64,000 nt of DNA from Candidatus Saccharimonadota bacterium (GTDB lineage Bacteria > Patescibacteriota > Saccharimonadia > Saccharimonadales > UBA4665), in NCBI GenBank assembly GCA_013289705.1, contig JABCZM010000005.1, forward strand, positions 58,143-122,142, in the 5' to 3' direction. Positions 40,429 to 47,088 of this stretch are shown here, one piece after another. The first letter of the stretch is position 1. Every line of letters begins with the position of its first letter. The notes under the pieces were generated by a model, which made no database searches, had not been told where the DNA came from, and worked only from the letters and a program-made list of their open reading frames with translations. The position numbers and the translations under genes are program-made.

Positions 40429-41410
40429 TATGCATTTAAACGATATTGCCGACAAAAATATTCCCATGGAGCCGAACCGGAAGGGTTTTGGCAAGGGCTT
40501 ATTGGAGGCTGGCGGACGAGACATAAACGTAGTGGCAGCTTGCGCCGATTTGACCGATTCAACGCAAATTAGCCTGTTCCGTGATGCCTTTCCGGATCGG
40601 TTTGTGGAAATTGGCGTAGCCGAGCAAAACTTGGTAACCGTTGGTTCTGGCATGGCTGCTATGGGCAAAATTCCGTTTGTATCATCGTATGCCGCCTTTA
40701 GTCCTGGTCGCAACTGGGAACAGATACGGACAACCATTTGTTTGAACGACCGGCCAGTGAAGATTATTGGCTCGCATGCTGGTTTATACACTGGTAAGGA
40801 CGGGGCGACCCACCAAATGCTAGAAGACATTGCCTTGATGCGTGCCTTGCCAAACATGGTGGTGATTGCACCCTGCGATAGCATTGAGGCCGAAAAAGCC
40901 ACGCTAGCCATGGCCAAAGACTCACGTCCCAATTACATGCGTCTGGCCCGTGAAGCAGTACCAACCATTACAACCGATAAAACGCCGTTTGAAATCGGCA
41001 AGGCCTATGTGTTTGAAACTGGCACCGACGTGACCATTATCTCCACGGGCACCATGACCTACCAGGCGCTTTTGGCCGCAGAATTACTCTTTAAAGACGG
41101 CATCGAAGCCGAAGTTGTTCATGTGCCAACAATTAAGCCGCTCGATGAAGCAACCATCCTTAAAAGTGTCAAAAAAACTGGTGCCGTTGTGACGGTCGAA
41201 GAGGGCCAGATTAATGGTGGTTTAGGCGGCGCGATCGCTGAATTATTGGGCGAAAATTACCCCGTGCCGATGAAGCGCATTGGCATGCAGGATCACTTCG
41301 GTGAGTCAGGTGATCCAGTCGAGCTATTTGCACACTTTGGTATTGATACCAAACATATTCGTTTGGCGGCGCATCACGTCACTGATAGAAAACAAAACGA
41401 TAAGATATAA
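40421..41410 (+). CDS. tktB: Transketolase, C-terminal (pyrimidine-binding) subunit
   Basis: 329 aa from the ATG at 40421 (GGAGTG nearby). The pyrimidine domain has Phe-Val-Glu-Ile-Gly-Val-Ala-Glu-Gln-Asn with the Glu that activates TPP, then a Gly-Lys-Asp-Gly-Ala-Thr-His-Gln loop. The transketolase C-terminal domain includes Val-Val-Thr-Val-Glu-Glu-Gly. With the preceding gene it builds a complete heterotetramer. The letters used here only mark N and C halves. Confidence 0.93.
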   Translation: MSDMHLNDIADKNIPMEPNRKGFGKGLLEAGGRDINVVAACADLTDSTQISLFRDAFPDRFVEIGVAEQNLVTVGSGMAAMGKIPFVSSYAAFSPGRNWEQIRTTICLNDRPVKIIGSHAGLYTGKDGATHQMLEDIALMRALPNMVVIAPCDSIEAEKATLAMAKDSRPNYMRLAREAVPTITTDKTPFEIGKAYVFETGTDVTIISTGTMTYQALLAAELLFKDGIEAEVVHVPTIKPLDEATILKSVKKTGAVVTVEEGQINGGLGGAIAELLGENYPVPMKRIGMQDHFGESGDPVELFAHFGIDTKHIRLAAHHVTDRKQNDKI

Positions 41411-41422
41411 GGGGAAACCGGT

Positions 41423-42337
41423 ATGCCATTGACACTACAACAGATCCGAGACAATTGTAACAGGGCGCACGCAAGCATGATGCGTGCTCGATCTGAGCAT
41501 TTTGCATTTGGCGCCTTTAATCTTGATGATCAAGCAACGCTAAAGGCGGTGGCACAGGCCGCCCAGAAGCTAAATGCTCCGGTTTTGGTCGAGGTCAGCC
41601 AGGGCGAAGTTGATAATATCGGCCTATATAACGTCCGTGATATGGTCGATAATTTTAAGCGCGAATACGGACTAGAAATATACGTTAACCTTGATCATTC
41701 ACCCAGCGTTGAAGCAGCCAAACAAGGTATTGATGCTGGCTTTGAGTTTATTCATATCGATGTATCGCAGTCTAATCACGACGCCAGTGACGAAGAAATT
41801 GTTGCGGCCACCAAAGAAGTTGTGGAGTATGCCAAAATTACAGGAGCACTAGTAGAAAGCGAGCCCCACTACTTCGGTGGCGGCTCAAACGTCTTCGATA
41901 CAGCCATCGATTACGAAGAAATCAAAAAAACATTCAGCACGCCCGAAGGCTCAAAGCATTTTGTAGAGGCAACTGGCATTGATACGTTTGCTGCGGCCAT
42001 TGGCAACTTGCATGGCAAATATCCGGTGCCAAAGGTGCTCGATCTGGAATTACTGCAACAAATCCGTGACGCGGTCGACTGCAACATCAGCTTGCACGGT
42101 GGTAGTGACACCCCTGGCCATTATTTTGTGAGTGCCGTCAAAATTGGCGTGACCAAGATCAACATTAACTCCGATATGCGCTTTGCCTATCGTAAGTCGT
42201 TGGAAAAGGTACTGGCTGACAACCCTGATGAATATTCAGTAGCAAAGCTGGTTGATAAAGAAGTTGTTGCAGCAGTACAAACGGTTGTAGAAAGCAAGCT
42301 GGCTGATTTTAATTCGGCCGGTAAAGCGCAGGTTTAG
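41423..42337 (+). CDS. fba: Class II fructose-bisphosphate aldolase family
   Basis: 304 aa. Zn-dependent TIM barrel: Phe-Gly-Ala-Phe-Asn, Val-Asn-Leu-Asp-His-Ser-Pro, Phe-Ile-His-Ile-Asp-Val-Ser-Gln-Ser, Val-Glu-Ser-Glu-Pro-His, Gly-Asn-Leu-His-Gly-Lys-Tyr, Ser-Leu-His-Gly-Gly-Ser-Asp and Lys-Ile-Asn-Ile-Asn-Ser-Asp. These match metal His and Asp ligands and the phosphate loop. It cleaves fructose 1,6-bisphosphate or a related ketose bisphosphate. An AAGGGGA site precedes the ATG. It directly follows tktB. Confidence 0.92.
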   Translation: MPLTLQQIRDNCNRAHASMMRARSEHFAFGAFNLDDQATLKAVAQAAQKLNAPVLVEVSQGEVDNIGLYNVRDMVDNFKREYGLEIYVNLDHSPSVEAAKQGIDAGFEFIHIDVSQSNHDASDEEIVAATKEVVEYAKITGALVESEPHYFGGGSNVFDTAIDYEEIKKTFSTPEGSKHFVEATGIDTFAAAIGNLHGKYPVPKVLDLELLQQIRDAVDCNISLHGGSDTPGHYFVSAVKIGVTKININSDMRFAYRKSLEKVLADNPDEYSVAKLVDKEVVAAVQTVVESKLADFNSAGKAQV

Positions 42338-42342
42338 CTGCT

Positions 42343-42609
42343 ATGGGCTTGTTCGATAGTTTTGTTAAAAGCTTAGACAGCGTTATAAAAGAGGCCGAAT
42401 CTGGCAAACTCGAAGAGCGGCTTGGCAGCATGGCTGACAAACTGGAAAACGTCACCGACAAGGTTATTAAAACTACCGAAAATCTGGCCGACAAACCGGC
42501 GAAAACTCTCGATAGCCTTGAGCAGAAAAAGCAGCAACTTGAAGCCAAGGCTGGCGAGGTGCAAAAGCACGTGGCCAAGAATATGGACATCGTAAAAGGC
42601 AAGGGTTAG
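42343..42609 (+). CDS. Small amphipathic helical protein, 88 aa
   Basis: A short Lys/Glu-rich protein with a Met-Gly-Leu-Phe-Asp-Ser-Phe start and a continuous run of Asp/Lys/Glu with regularly spaced Leu/Val, predicting one or two long amphipathic helices (apolipoprotein or LEA-like). No domain is recognised. It begins five bases after the fba stop and precedes a promoter, so it closes the gap-fba transcript. A membrane-surface or coiled-coil role is possible. Confidence 0.65.
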   Translation: MGLFDSFVKSLDSVIKEAESGKLEERLGSMADKLENVTDKVIKTTENLADKPAKTLDSLEQKKQQLEAKAGEVQKHVAKNMDIVKGKG

Positions 42610-42611
42610 TC

Positions 42612-42641
42612 TTGCATCTAATACGGCTGGTGTGGCACAAT
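42612..42641 (+). promoter_or_regulatory. Promoter of the pfkB-family kinase gene
   Basis: TTGCAT (42612-42617), 18-bp spacer, CACAAT (42636-42641). A leader of about 35 nt ends with GGTGGG shortly before the ATG at 42682. So the kinase may be made separately from the upstream operon. Confidence 0.5.
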
Positions 42642-42681
42642 AGAAACAAGTTAAGCGTAAGCGAAAAAGAAAGTGGTGGGA

Positions 42682-43689
42682 ATGAGTGATCAAGGACAAT
42701 TTGATGTAATCGCCATTGGCGACATTGTTACTGATGATTTTATTCGATTAATTGACGACCAAGCACACACCTACGAAAACGAGCATGGCAAGTATTTGTC
42801 GATGCAGTTTGGCACAAAATTGCCGTTTGATCACCGTGAAGTACTCGAAGCCGTGGGTAATGCTGCCAATGCTGCGGTTGCCTTTGCAAAACTTGGGCTC
42901 AAAACTGCGTTCGAAACAAACGTTGGTGGTGATCAGTATGGCCGTGACATGATTCATGCGCTTGCCAAGAATAAAGTCGATCATCGCTTTGTGCACATTA
43001 ACCCCGATAAAGTCAGTAACTATCACTTTGTATTGTGGTACAAAGACGAGCGAACTATCCTTATCAAACACGAAGAATACGATTATCATTGGCCACACTT
43101 GCGCCCAGCCGAAGTGCCAAAATGGGTGTACTTTAGCTCGATTTCCAACCATGCGCTTCCGTATCACGACCAAGTTGCTGACTGGCTCGAAGAAAATCCA
43201 AACGTCAAACTGGCATTCCAGCCCGGTACGTTCCAGATGCAAGCCGGTATTGAGCGCTTAAAGCGTATTTACGCGCGAACCGAAGTATTGATTTTAAACC
43301 GCGAAGAAGCCGTACTCGTTACTGGTGGCGACTACAATGATATACCCGACTTATTCCAGCGCTTACATGCCGTTGGACCAAAGATCGTCTGTATTACAGA
43401 CGGCCCGGCCGGTGCATACGCCTCGTATGCTGATCATCGTTGGAAAATGCCGCTCTACCCAGATCCAGCGCCGCCATACGAGCGCACCGGTGCAGGCGAT
43501 GCCTTTGCCTCAACCTTTGTCGCGGCTTTGGCTCGTGGCAACACTATTGAAGGTGCATTGCAGTGGGCGCCTATCAACTCCATGAGCGTTGTCCAAAAAG
43601 TTGGTGCCCAAGCCGGCCTGCTCACCGAAGAAGAACTGAACGAATGGCTGCGCAAAGCTCCCGACTGGTACAAACCCGAAAAATTCTAG
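42682..43689 (+). CDS. PfkB-family carbohydrate kinase
   Basis: 335 aa from the ATG at 42682 (GGTGGG ahead; an in-frame GTG lies nine bases upstream). Early Ala-Ile-Gly-Asp-Ile-Val and Gly-Asn-Ala-Ala-Asn-Ala-Ala motifs bind the sugar. The C-terminal signature Arg-Thr-Gly-Ala-Gly-Asp-Ala-Phe-Ala-Ser contains the catalytic Asp and the anion hole. Substrate could be fructose, fructose 6-phosphate, ribose or a nucleoside. Its position after aldolase would suit a 6-phosphofructokinase, but there is no direct sequence proof. Confidence 0.85.
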   Translation: MSDQGQFDVIAIGDIVTDDFIRLIDDQAHTYENEHGKYLSMQFGTKLPFDHREVLEAVGNAANAAVAFAKLGLKTAFETNVGGDQYGRDMIHALAKNKVDHRFVHINPDKVSNYHFVLWYKDERTILIKHEEYDYHWPHLRPAEVPKWVYFSSISNHALPYHDQVADWLEENPNVKLAFQPGTFQMQAGIERLKRIYARTEVLILNREEAVLVTGGDYNDIPDLFQRLHAVGPKIVCITDGPAGAYASYADHRWKMPLYPDPAPPYERTGAGDAFASTFVAALARGNTIEGALQWAPINSMSVVQKVGAQAGLLTEEELNEWLRKAPDWYKPEKF

Positions 43690-43753
43690 ATACGGGAGAT
43701 GATTGTCGAACAATAGTCGTTATGGTAATATAAAAAAGTTATGATAAGTAACT
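43690..43753 (+). other. AT-rich leader start
   Basis: This is the beginning of the 199-base gap between the kinase and the GNAT gene. TAATAT and TATAAA hexamers near 43724-43735 could start the attenuator RNA. No ORF. Confidence 0.3.
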
Positions 43754-43866
43754 ATTCCATCTTGGTTGGAATCCGCCGCAGCTACCGTATTACCGGGGGC
43801 TGCTCTTGAAATTGTAAAATAAACTTATGCCTTAGCAGCCCCTGTACGTTCGCAGGGGCTTTTTAA
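43754..43866 (+). promoter_or_regulatory. Candidate three-state attenuator or riboswitch
   Basis: ATTCCA/TGGAAT form hairpin 1 (43754-43772). GCAGC (43778-43782 region) can pair with GCTGC (43799-43803 region). GGGGCTGCT (43796-43804) can instead pair with AGCAGCCCC (43834-43842). AGCCCCTG (43837-43844) pairs with CAGGGGCT (43853-43860) and runs into TTTTT, a good terminator. The pairings are mutually exclusive in series, as in anti-antiterminator, antiterminator and terminator designs. It lies 23 bases before the GNAT start. No known riboswitch class was recognised. Confidence 0.55.
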
Positions 43867-43888
43867 TTTGATAGGTAAAGGATTTTAT

Positions 43889-44401
43889 ATGAGTGTTGAA
43901 TATTATTTTTTTAATAGTTTACTAGTGCCAAAGCAAGAGGAGGTTGCAGATATGGTTTCGGCCTATACTACCGGGCAGCTGGGTGAAAAACCACAAATGC
44001 TACCGGTAAAGCCGGCTGAGATTTGGAAGAAACATGTAGGTGTGGTTGCCCTAGAAGACGAAGTATTTATGGGATACATTGGTGCCACCGAGCCGCAACA
44101 GCACAATGGGCTGATGATGCCAGAAGTCGGAAGTTTGTGGGTGCCGAAGCAGCATCGAAACAAGGGTGTCGCTCACGGGTTGATTTCGGTTGTAAGTCGA
44201 AGCCTGCGTGAACTGCAGAATACGCCGTATGCGTTTTGTAATCCATTAAGTAAACCAATCTTTGAGCGATCTGGTTACATTGAAGCGGCTGCAGACTCGG
44301 TGCCATCAAGTGCCTTCAGTGCCTGTGGCCCGTGTCCCATGAAGCTCGATTTGGGTGGCTGCTGCGACGAAGTGCTGGTATTTGTAGGAGAAATTGCATG
44401 A
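43889..44401 (+). CDS. GNAT-like acetyltransferase with Cys-rich C-terminus
   Basis: 170 aa from the ATG at 43889 (AAAGGA seven to twelve bases before). GNAT features are Val-Gly-Val-Val-Ala-Leu-Glu-Asp-Glu-Val, Glu-Val-Gly-Ser-Leu-Trp-Val, the loop Gln-His-Arg-Asn-Lys-Gly-Val-Ala-His-Gly-Leu (CoA pyrophosphate) and Phe-Glu-Arg-Ser-Gly-Tyr. The last 30 residues carry Cys-Gly-Pro-Cys-Pro and Gly-Gly-Cys-Cys-Asp-Glu, which could bind metal. Translationally coupled (ATGA) to the aspartoacylase-like gene, suggesting that one adds and the other removes acyl groups. It follows a candidate attenuator. Confidence 0.75.
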   Translation: MSVEYYFFNSLLVPKQEEVADMVSAYTTGQLGEKPQMLPVKPAEIWKKHVGVVALEDEVFMGYIGATEPQQHNGLMMPEVGSLWVPKQHRNKGVAHGLISVVSRSLRELQNTPYAFCNPLSKPIFERSGYIEAAADSVPSSAFSACGPCPMKLDLGGCCDEVLVFVGEIA

Positions 44402-45213
44402 TAGATTCAAAAATAATTGAACTAAACAGTACTCAACCAGGTCCAACGCTAGCTGTCTTTGCCGGTGTTCACGGTAACGAAATGGCTGGCGTACTGGCAC
44501 TCGAAGCGTTGCTGCCAACTCTAGACATCACAAAAGGGAAGCTGTATATTGCATTTGCTAACCCTCCGGCGATTGCTGGCGGTGTCCGAATGGTTAACAA
44601 GAATTTAAACCGTTGCTTTGTGTCAGGAAACAATGGGAGTGAACCAGAGGATGTTCGAGCGCGAGAACTGATGGCCGTACTGGATGGTTGTGATGCGCTG
44701 CTGGATATCCATATGTTTTACGATGACAATGGCATACCATTTGTTATCTGTGAACCAGATGCACTTGACCTGGCAAATAAGTTTGATGTTGGTATTATTT
44801 CGACCAACTGGACAGATACTGAACCAGGGGCAACCGACGGGTACATGCACGTGCAAGGTAAGATTGGCATTTGTATTGAGTGCGGCCCAATTTCAAAAGC
44901 TGCCGAGTACAAAAATTTTGCAATCAAAACAATCTATCAGTTTCTGCGCTACTATGACATGACGAATGAAGAAGTGGTGTTCTCAACGCAACCGAAGAGA
45001 ATAATTGCTGCACAGCGCTCAATCTACAAAACTGCAGAAAGCTTTCAGTTGGCTAAGGGTTTTCATAATTTTGATAAGCTCGCGGCAAGCCAGACCATTG
45101 CAGTCGATGCGAACCAAACATACGTAGCACGGGCCAAGGAATGTATTATCTTTCCACATTACGGTGCGCGTGTTGGGGAGGAGGCATATATCATTGGCAA
45201 AGATCTGAACTGA
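44398..45213 (+). CDS. Succinylglutamate desuccinylase/aspartoacylase family metalloenzyme
   Basis: 271 aa from the ATG at 44398, which overlaps the GNAT stop. M14-like zinc carboxypeptidase fold: Phe-Ala-Gly-Val-His-Gly-Asn-Glu (zinc His/Glu), Asn-Lys-Asn-Leu-Asn-Arg and Leu-Leu-Asp-Ile-His (third ligand). Glu of Cys-Ile-Glu-Cys-Gly-Pro is the probable catalytic acid or base. Members deacylate N-acyl amino acids. Coupled to a GNAT enzyme, it may act in an acyl-amino-acid cycle; the substrate is unknown. Confidence 0.82.
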   Translation: MIDSKIIELNSTQPGPTLAVFAGVHGNEMAGVLALEALLPTLDITKGKLYIAFANPPAIAGGVRMVNKNLNRCFVSGNNGSEPEDVRARELMAVLDGCDALLDIHMFYDDNGIPFVICEPDALDLANKFDVGIISTNWTDTEPGATDGYMHVQGKIGICIECGPISKAAEYKNFAIKTIYQFLRYYDMTNEEVVFSTQPKRIIAAQRSIYKTAESFQLAKGFHNFDKLAASQTIAVDANQTYVARAKECIIFPHYGARVGEEAYIIGKDLN

Positions 45214-45255
45214 GTAGTCTAACGGTAACGCTCATGCTAAAATATAAGCGTAATC

Positions 45256-46485
45256 ATGACACGAATTTTGTCAGAACTTTTAGGGGCTAATGAACCAGTT
45301 TTCCGACAGGGTTTGAGTAAGCTGGAGCAAGCAAGTGGCCATTCTAGTGCCGATGTGCGGTTAACGGCCGAATTGGCCCAAGGAACGAAGGCCAAGCTAC
45401 AGCAACTGGGCCTTGATCCGCATGACACTACCGGTCCGGAGCTGTATGCTGCGCTCGAAGCACGGCTCAAAACTGATGACAAGCGACTGGTTGCCGCCCT
45501 GCAAACCGCCTCGCAAAATCAAGATATTGTAGCTAGCGTTGCCCATGCCTTGCGGACGGTTCCAATCCCGCGTAGTTGTTTTGCATTGAAAGCGACTGTT
45601 GCTCGCAAATTGCTTAAAAAATCACTGCCCAAGAAGGCAATGAAACAGCTAGGTTATCGATCATTCGAGTCAATGCTCAAGCATGAGCCAATCGCGTCGC
45701 TCTATGCCGCTGCGTGGCTGCTAGAATCTGCCAGCTGGCGCAAGAATCTGGTTGAGCAATACAAGCGCCTGCGGGCATCCGACTTTGAGTCGCGAGATAT
45801 TATTGTCGCTAGCCCCTCATCGGTACGCTGGCAAGAACTGGCCGAAAAAGTTGTTGCCGAAAAGAAACATAATGTGCTCGGATTTAAAGAGTTGGGCGCA
45901 GTTGTGCTGTTGCCGCTGCCTGAAAATCAGCCACCAACTGTTACAACTGCCACCTTGATTTTGGCATTGCAAAGCATGAACGAAATCCGTGCCGCCAGCA
46001 CGTTCCTGAAGCTATGTCAGGTAAAGCCCGACTTTGGCGCTATTGTCCAGACGGTGGTAACAGATGAGGCTGAACTGTCAGCAGAACTACTTGACCACCC
46101 AGTCTCGTGGCAGCTGATTCAGCGTTACTATGCTCGCTTTAAAGACGCGTTCAAGAGTGAAATTTTTGAGCCGCACATCCAAGCCGAAGACTTAACCTGG
46201 CACTCTATCGAGCTGGTATTGGAACATTTGGAGCCAAGCTTGGCCTTTTGGCGGGGCACGCAGCACCTAAGTTTGTTGCATAATCACGAGCCCGTATCTT
46301 TCAATATTATTGATGTTGCTTTGGCTTGCTGCAACCAGTTGCCGTACAAAAACCGCATTGTGCATTACGGCCAGGCTTCGTTGTGGCACGAACTCCTGCT
46401 AAAATACATTGGTCATGAAAGCGTCGAACAAACCGTGCTTTCGCAGCTGCAGTCGCAGCTTGTTGCCGAACCGGCGTTAATTTAA
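45256..46485 (+). CDS. Hypothetical protein, 409 aa
   Basis: I do not recognise this protein. It is a soluble, mostly helical protein of moderate charge with no signal peptide. The N-terminal 120 residues form repeated short helices (Glu-Leu-Tyr-Ala-Ala-Leu-Glu-Ala-Arg). A basic patch Arg-Lys-Leu-Leu-Lys-Lys-Ser-Leu-Pro-Lys-Lys-Ala lies near 116-127. The rest continues as helix pairs with Trp-His and Leu-Trp-His-Glu-Leu-Leu near the end. No catalytic motif is visible. TAAAAT (45238-45243) is 12 bases before the ATG, so it likely has its own promoter. Confidence 0.6.
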   Translation: MTRILSELLGANEPVFRQGLSKLEQASGHSSADVRLTAELAQGTKAKLQQLGLDPHDTTGPELYAALEARLKTDDKRLVAALQTASQNQDIVASVAHALRTVPIPRSCFALKATVARKLLKKSLPKKAMKQLGYRSFESMLKHEPIASLYAAAWLLESASWRKNLVEQYKRLRASDFESRDIIVASPSSVRWQELAEKVVAEKKHNVLGFKELGAVVLLPLPENQPPTVTTATLILALQSMNEIRAASTFLKLCQVKPDFGAIVQTVVTDEAELSAELLDHPVSWQLIQRYYARFKDAFKSEIFEPHIQAEDLTWHSIELVLEHLEPSLAFWRGTQHLSLLHNHEPVSFNIIDVALACCNQLPYKNRIVHYGQASLWHELLLKYIGHESVEQTVLSQLQSQLVAEPALI

Positions 46486-46500
46486 CCAAAAAGGGTGGGT

Positions 46501-47067
46501 ATGTATCAAATCTGTGTGTCCGGAGCCGCCAAAGGCGATAGTGTCGAAGAAGGCAAAGAACTTGCGCGCAAACTGGGCGAAGCTATCGCGAAAGCAGGCC
46601 ATAGCCTGCTAACAGGTGCCACCATTGGCCTGCCAAACTACGCTGCTGAAGGCTACAAAGCCGCAGGCGGCAAAATGAGCGTGGGTATTAGCCCGGCATC
46701 AAGCAAAATCGAACACGTCATGAAATATCGCCTGCCCATTAAGGCGTATGACACGATTCTATACACTGGTCTGCACTACGTAGGCAGAGACACGCTTCTA
46801 ATTACATCAAGTGATGCTGTTGTTAGTATTGGCGGCCGGCTCGGTACCCTGCACGAATTTACGATTGCCATGGAAACAGATACGCCAATCGGGTTTTTGC
46901 AAGGTGCTGGCGGCGTGTCCGAAGAAATCACTAGGCTAATGGAGCTTGCCCACCCATTACGTCACGGTGCGTTTGTTGCTTTCGAAAACGACGCCGATAA
47001 ACTTATTGCTGAACTAACAAAGTTCCTAGACCACGACCACAAAAAGTACCAGGCACTATACCAGTAG
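46501..47067 (+). CDS. LOG/TIGR00725-like Rossmann protein
   Basis: 188 aa from the ATG at 46501 (an in-frame GTG at 46495 is alternative). Rossmann-like motifs: Ile-Cys-Val-Ser-Gly-Ala-Ala-Lys-Gly at the start, Leu-Leu-Thr-Gly-Ala-Thr-Ile-Gly-Leu-Pro, and Ser-Ile-Gly-Gly-Arg-Leu-Gly-Thr-Leu-His-Glu, which corresponds to the Pro-Gly-Gly-x-Gly-Thr-x-x-Glu nucleotide-phosphate site of LOG and DprA-related proteins, with Pro replaced by Ile. Some relatives act on nucleotides (phosphoribohydrolases). It precedes uvrB by 21 bases, but uvrB appears to have its own -10. Confidence 0.75.
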   Translation: MYQICVSGAAKGDSVEEGKELARKLGEAIAKAGHSLLTGATIGLPNYAAEGYKAAGGKMSVGISPASSKIEHVMKYRLPIKAYDTILYTGLHYVGRDTLLITSSDAVVSIGGRLGTLHEFTIAMETDTPIGFLQGAGGVSEEITRLMELAHPLRHGAFVAFENDADKLIAELTKFLDHDHKKYQALYQ

Positions 47068-47088
47068 CTAACTTGCTACAATAGGTAG

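Noticed and set aside
38423..43689. CPR-type AMP/RuBisCO nucleoside pathway
   Set aside because: No RuBisCO, AMP phosphorylase or R15P isomerase gene is present. The operon is ordinary pentose phosphate plus lower glycolysis.
43827..43835. Short leaderless ORF (ATG CCT TAG) after TAAAAT in the attenuator region
   Set aside because: Two codons only. It probably reflects chance, though a leader peptide cannot be fully excluded.
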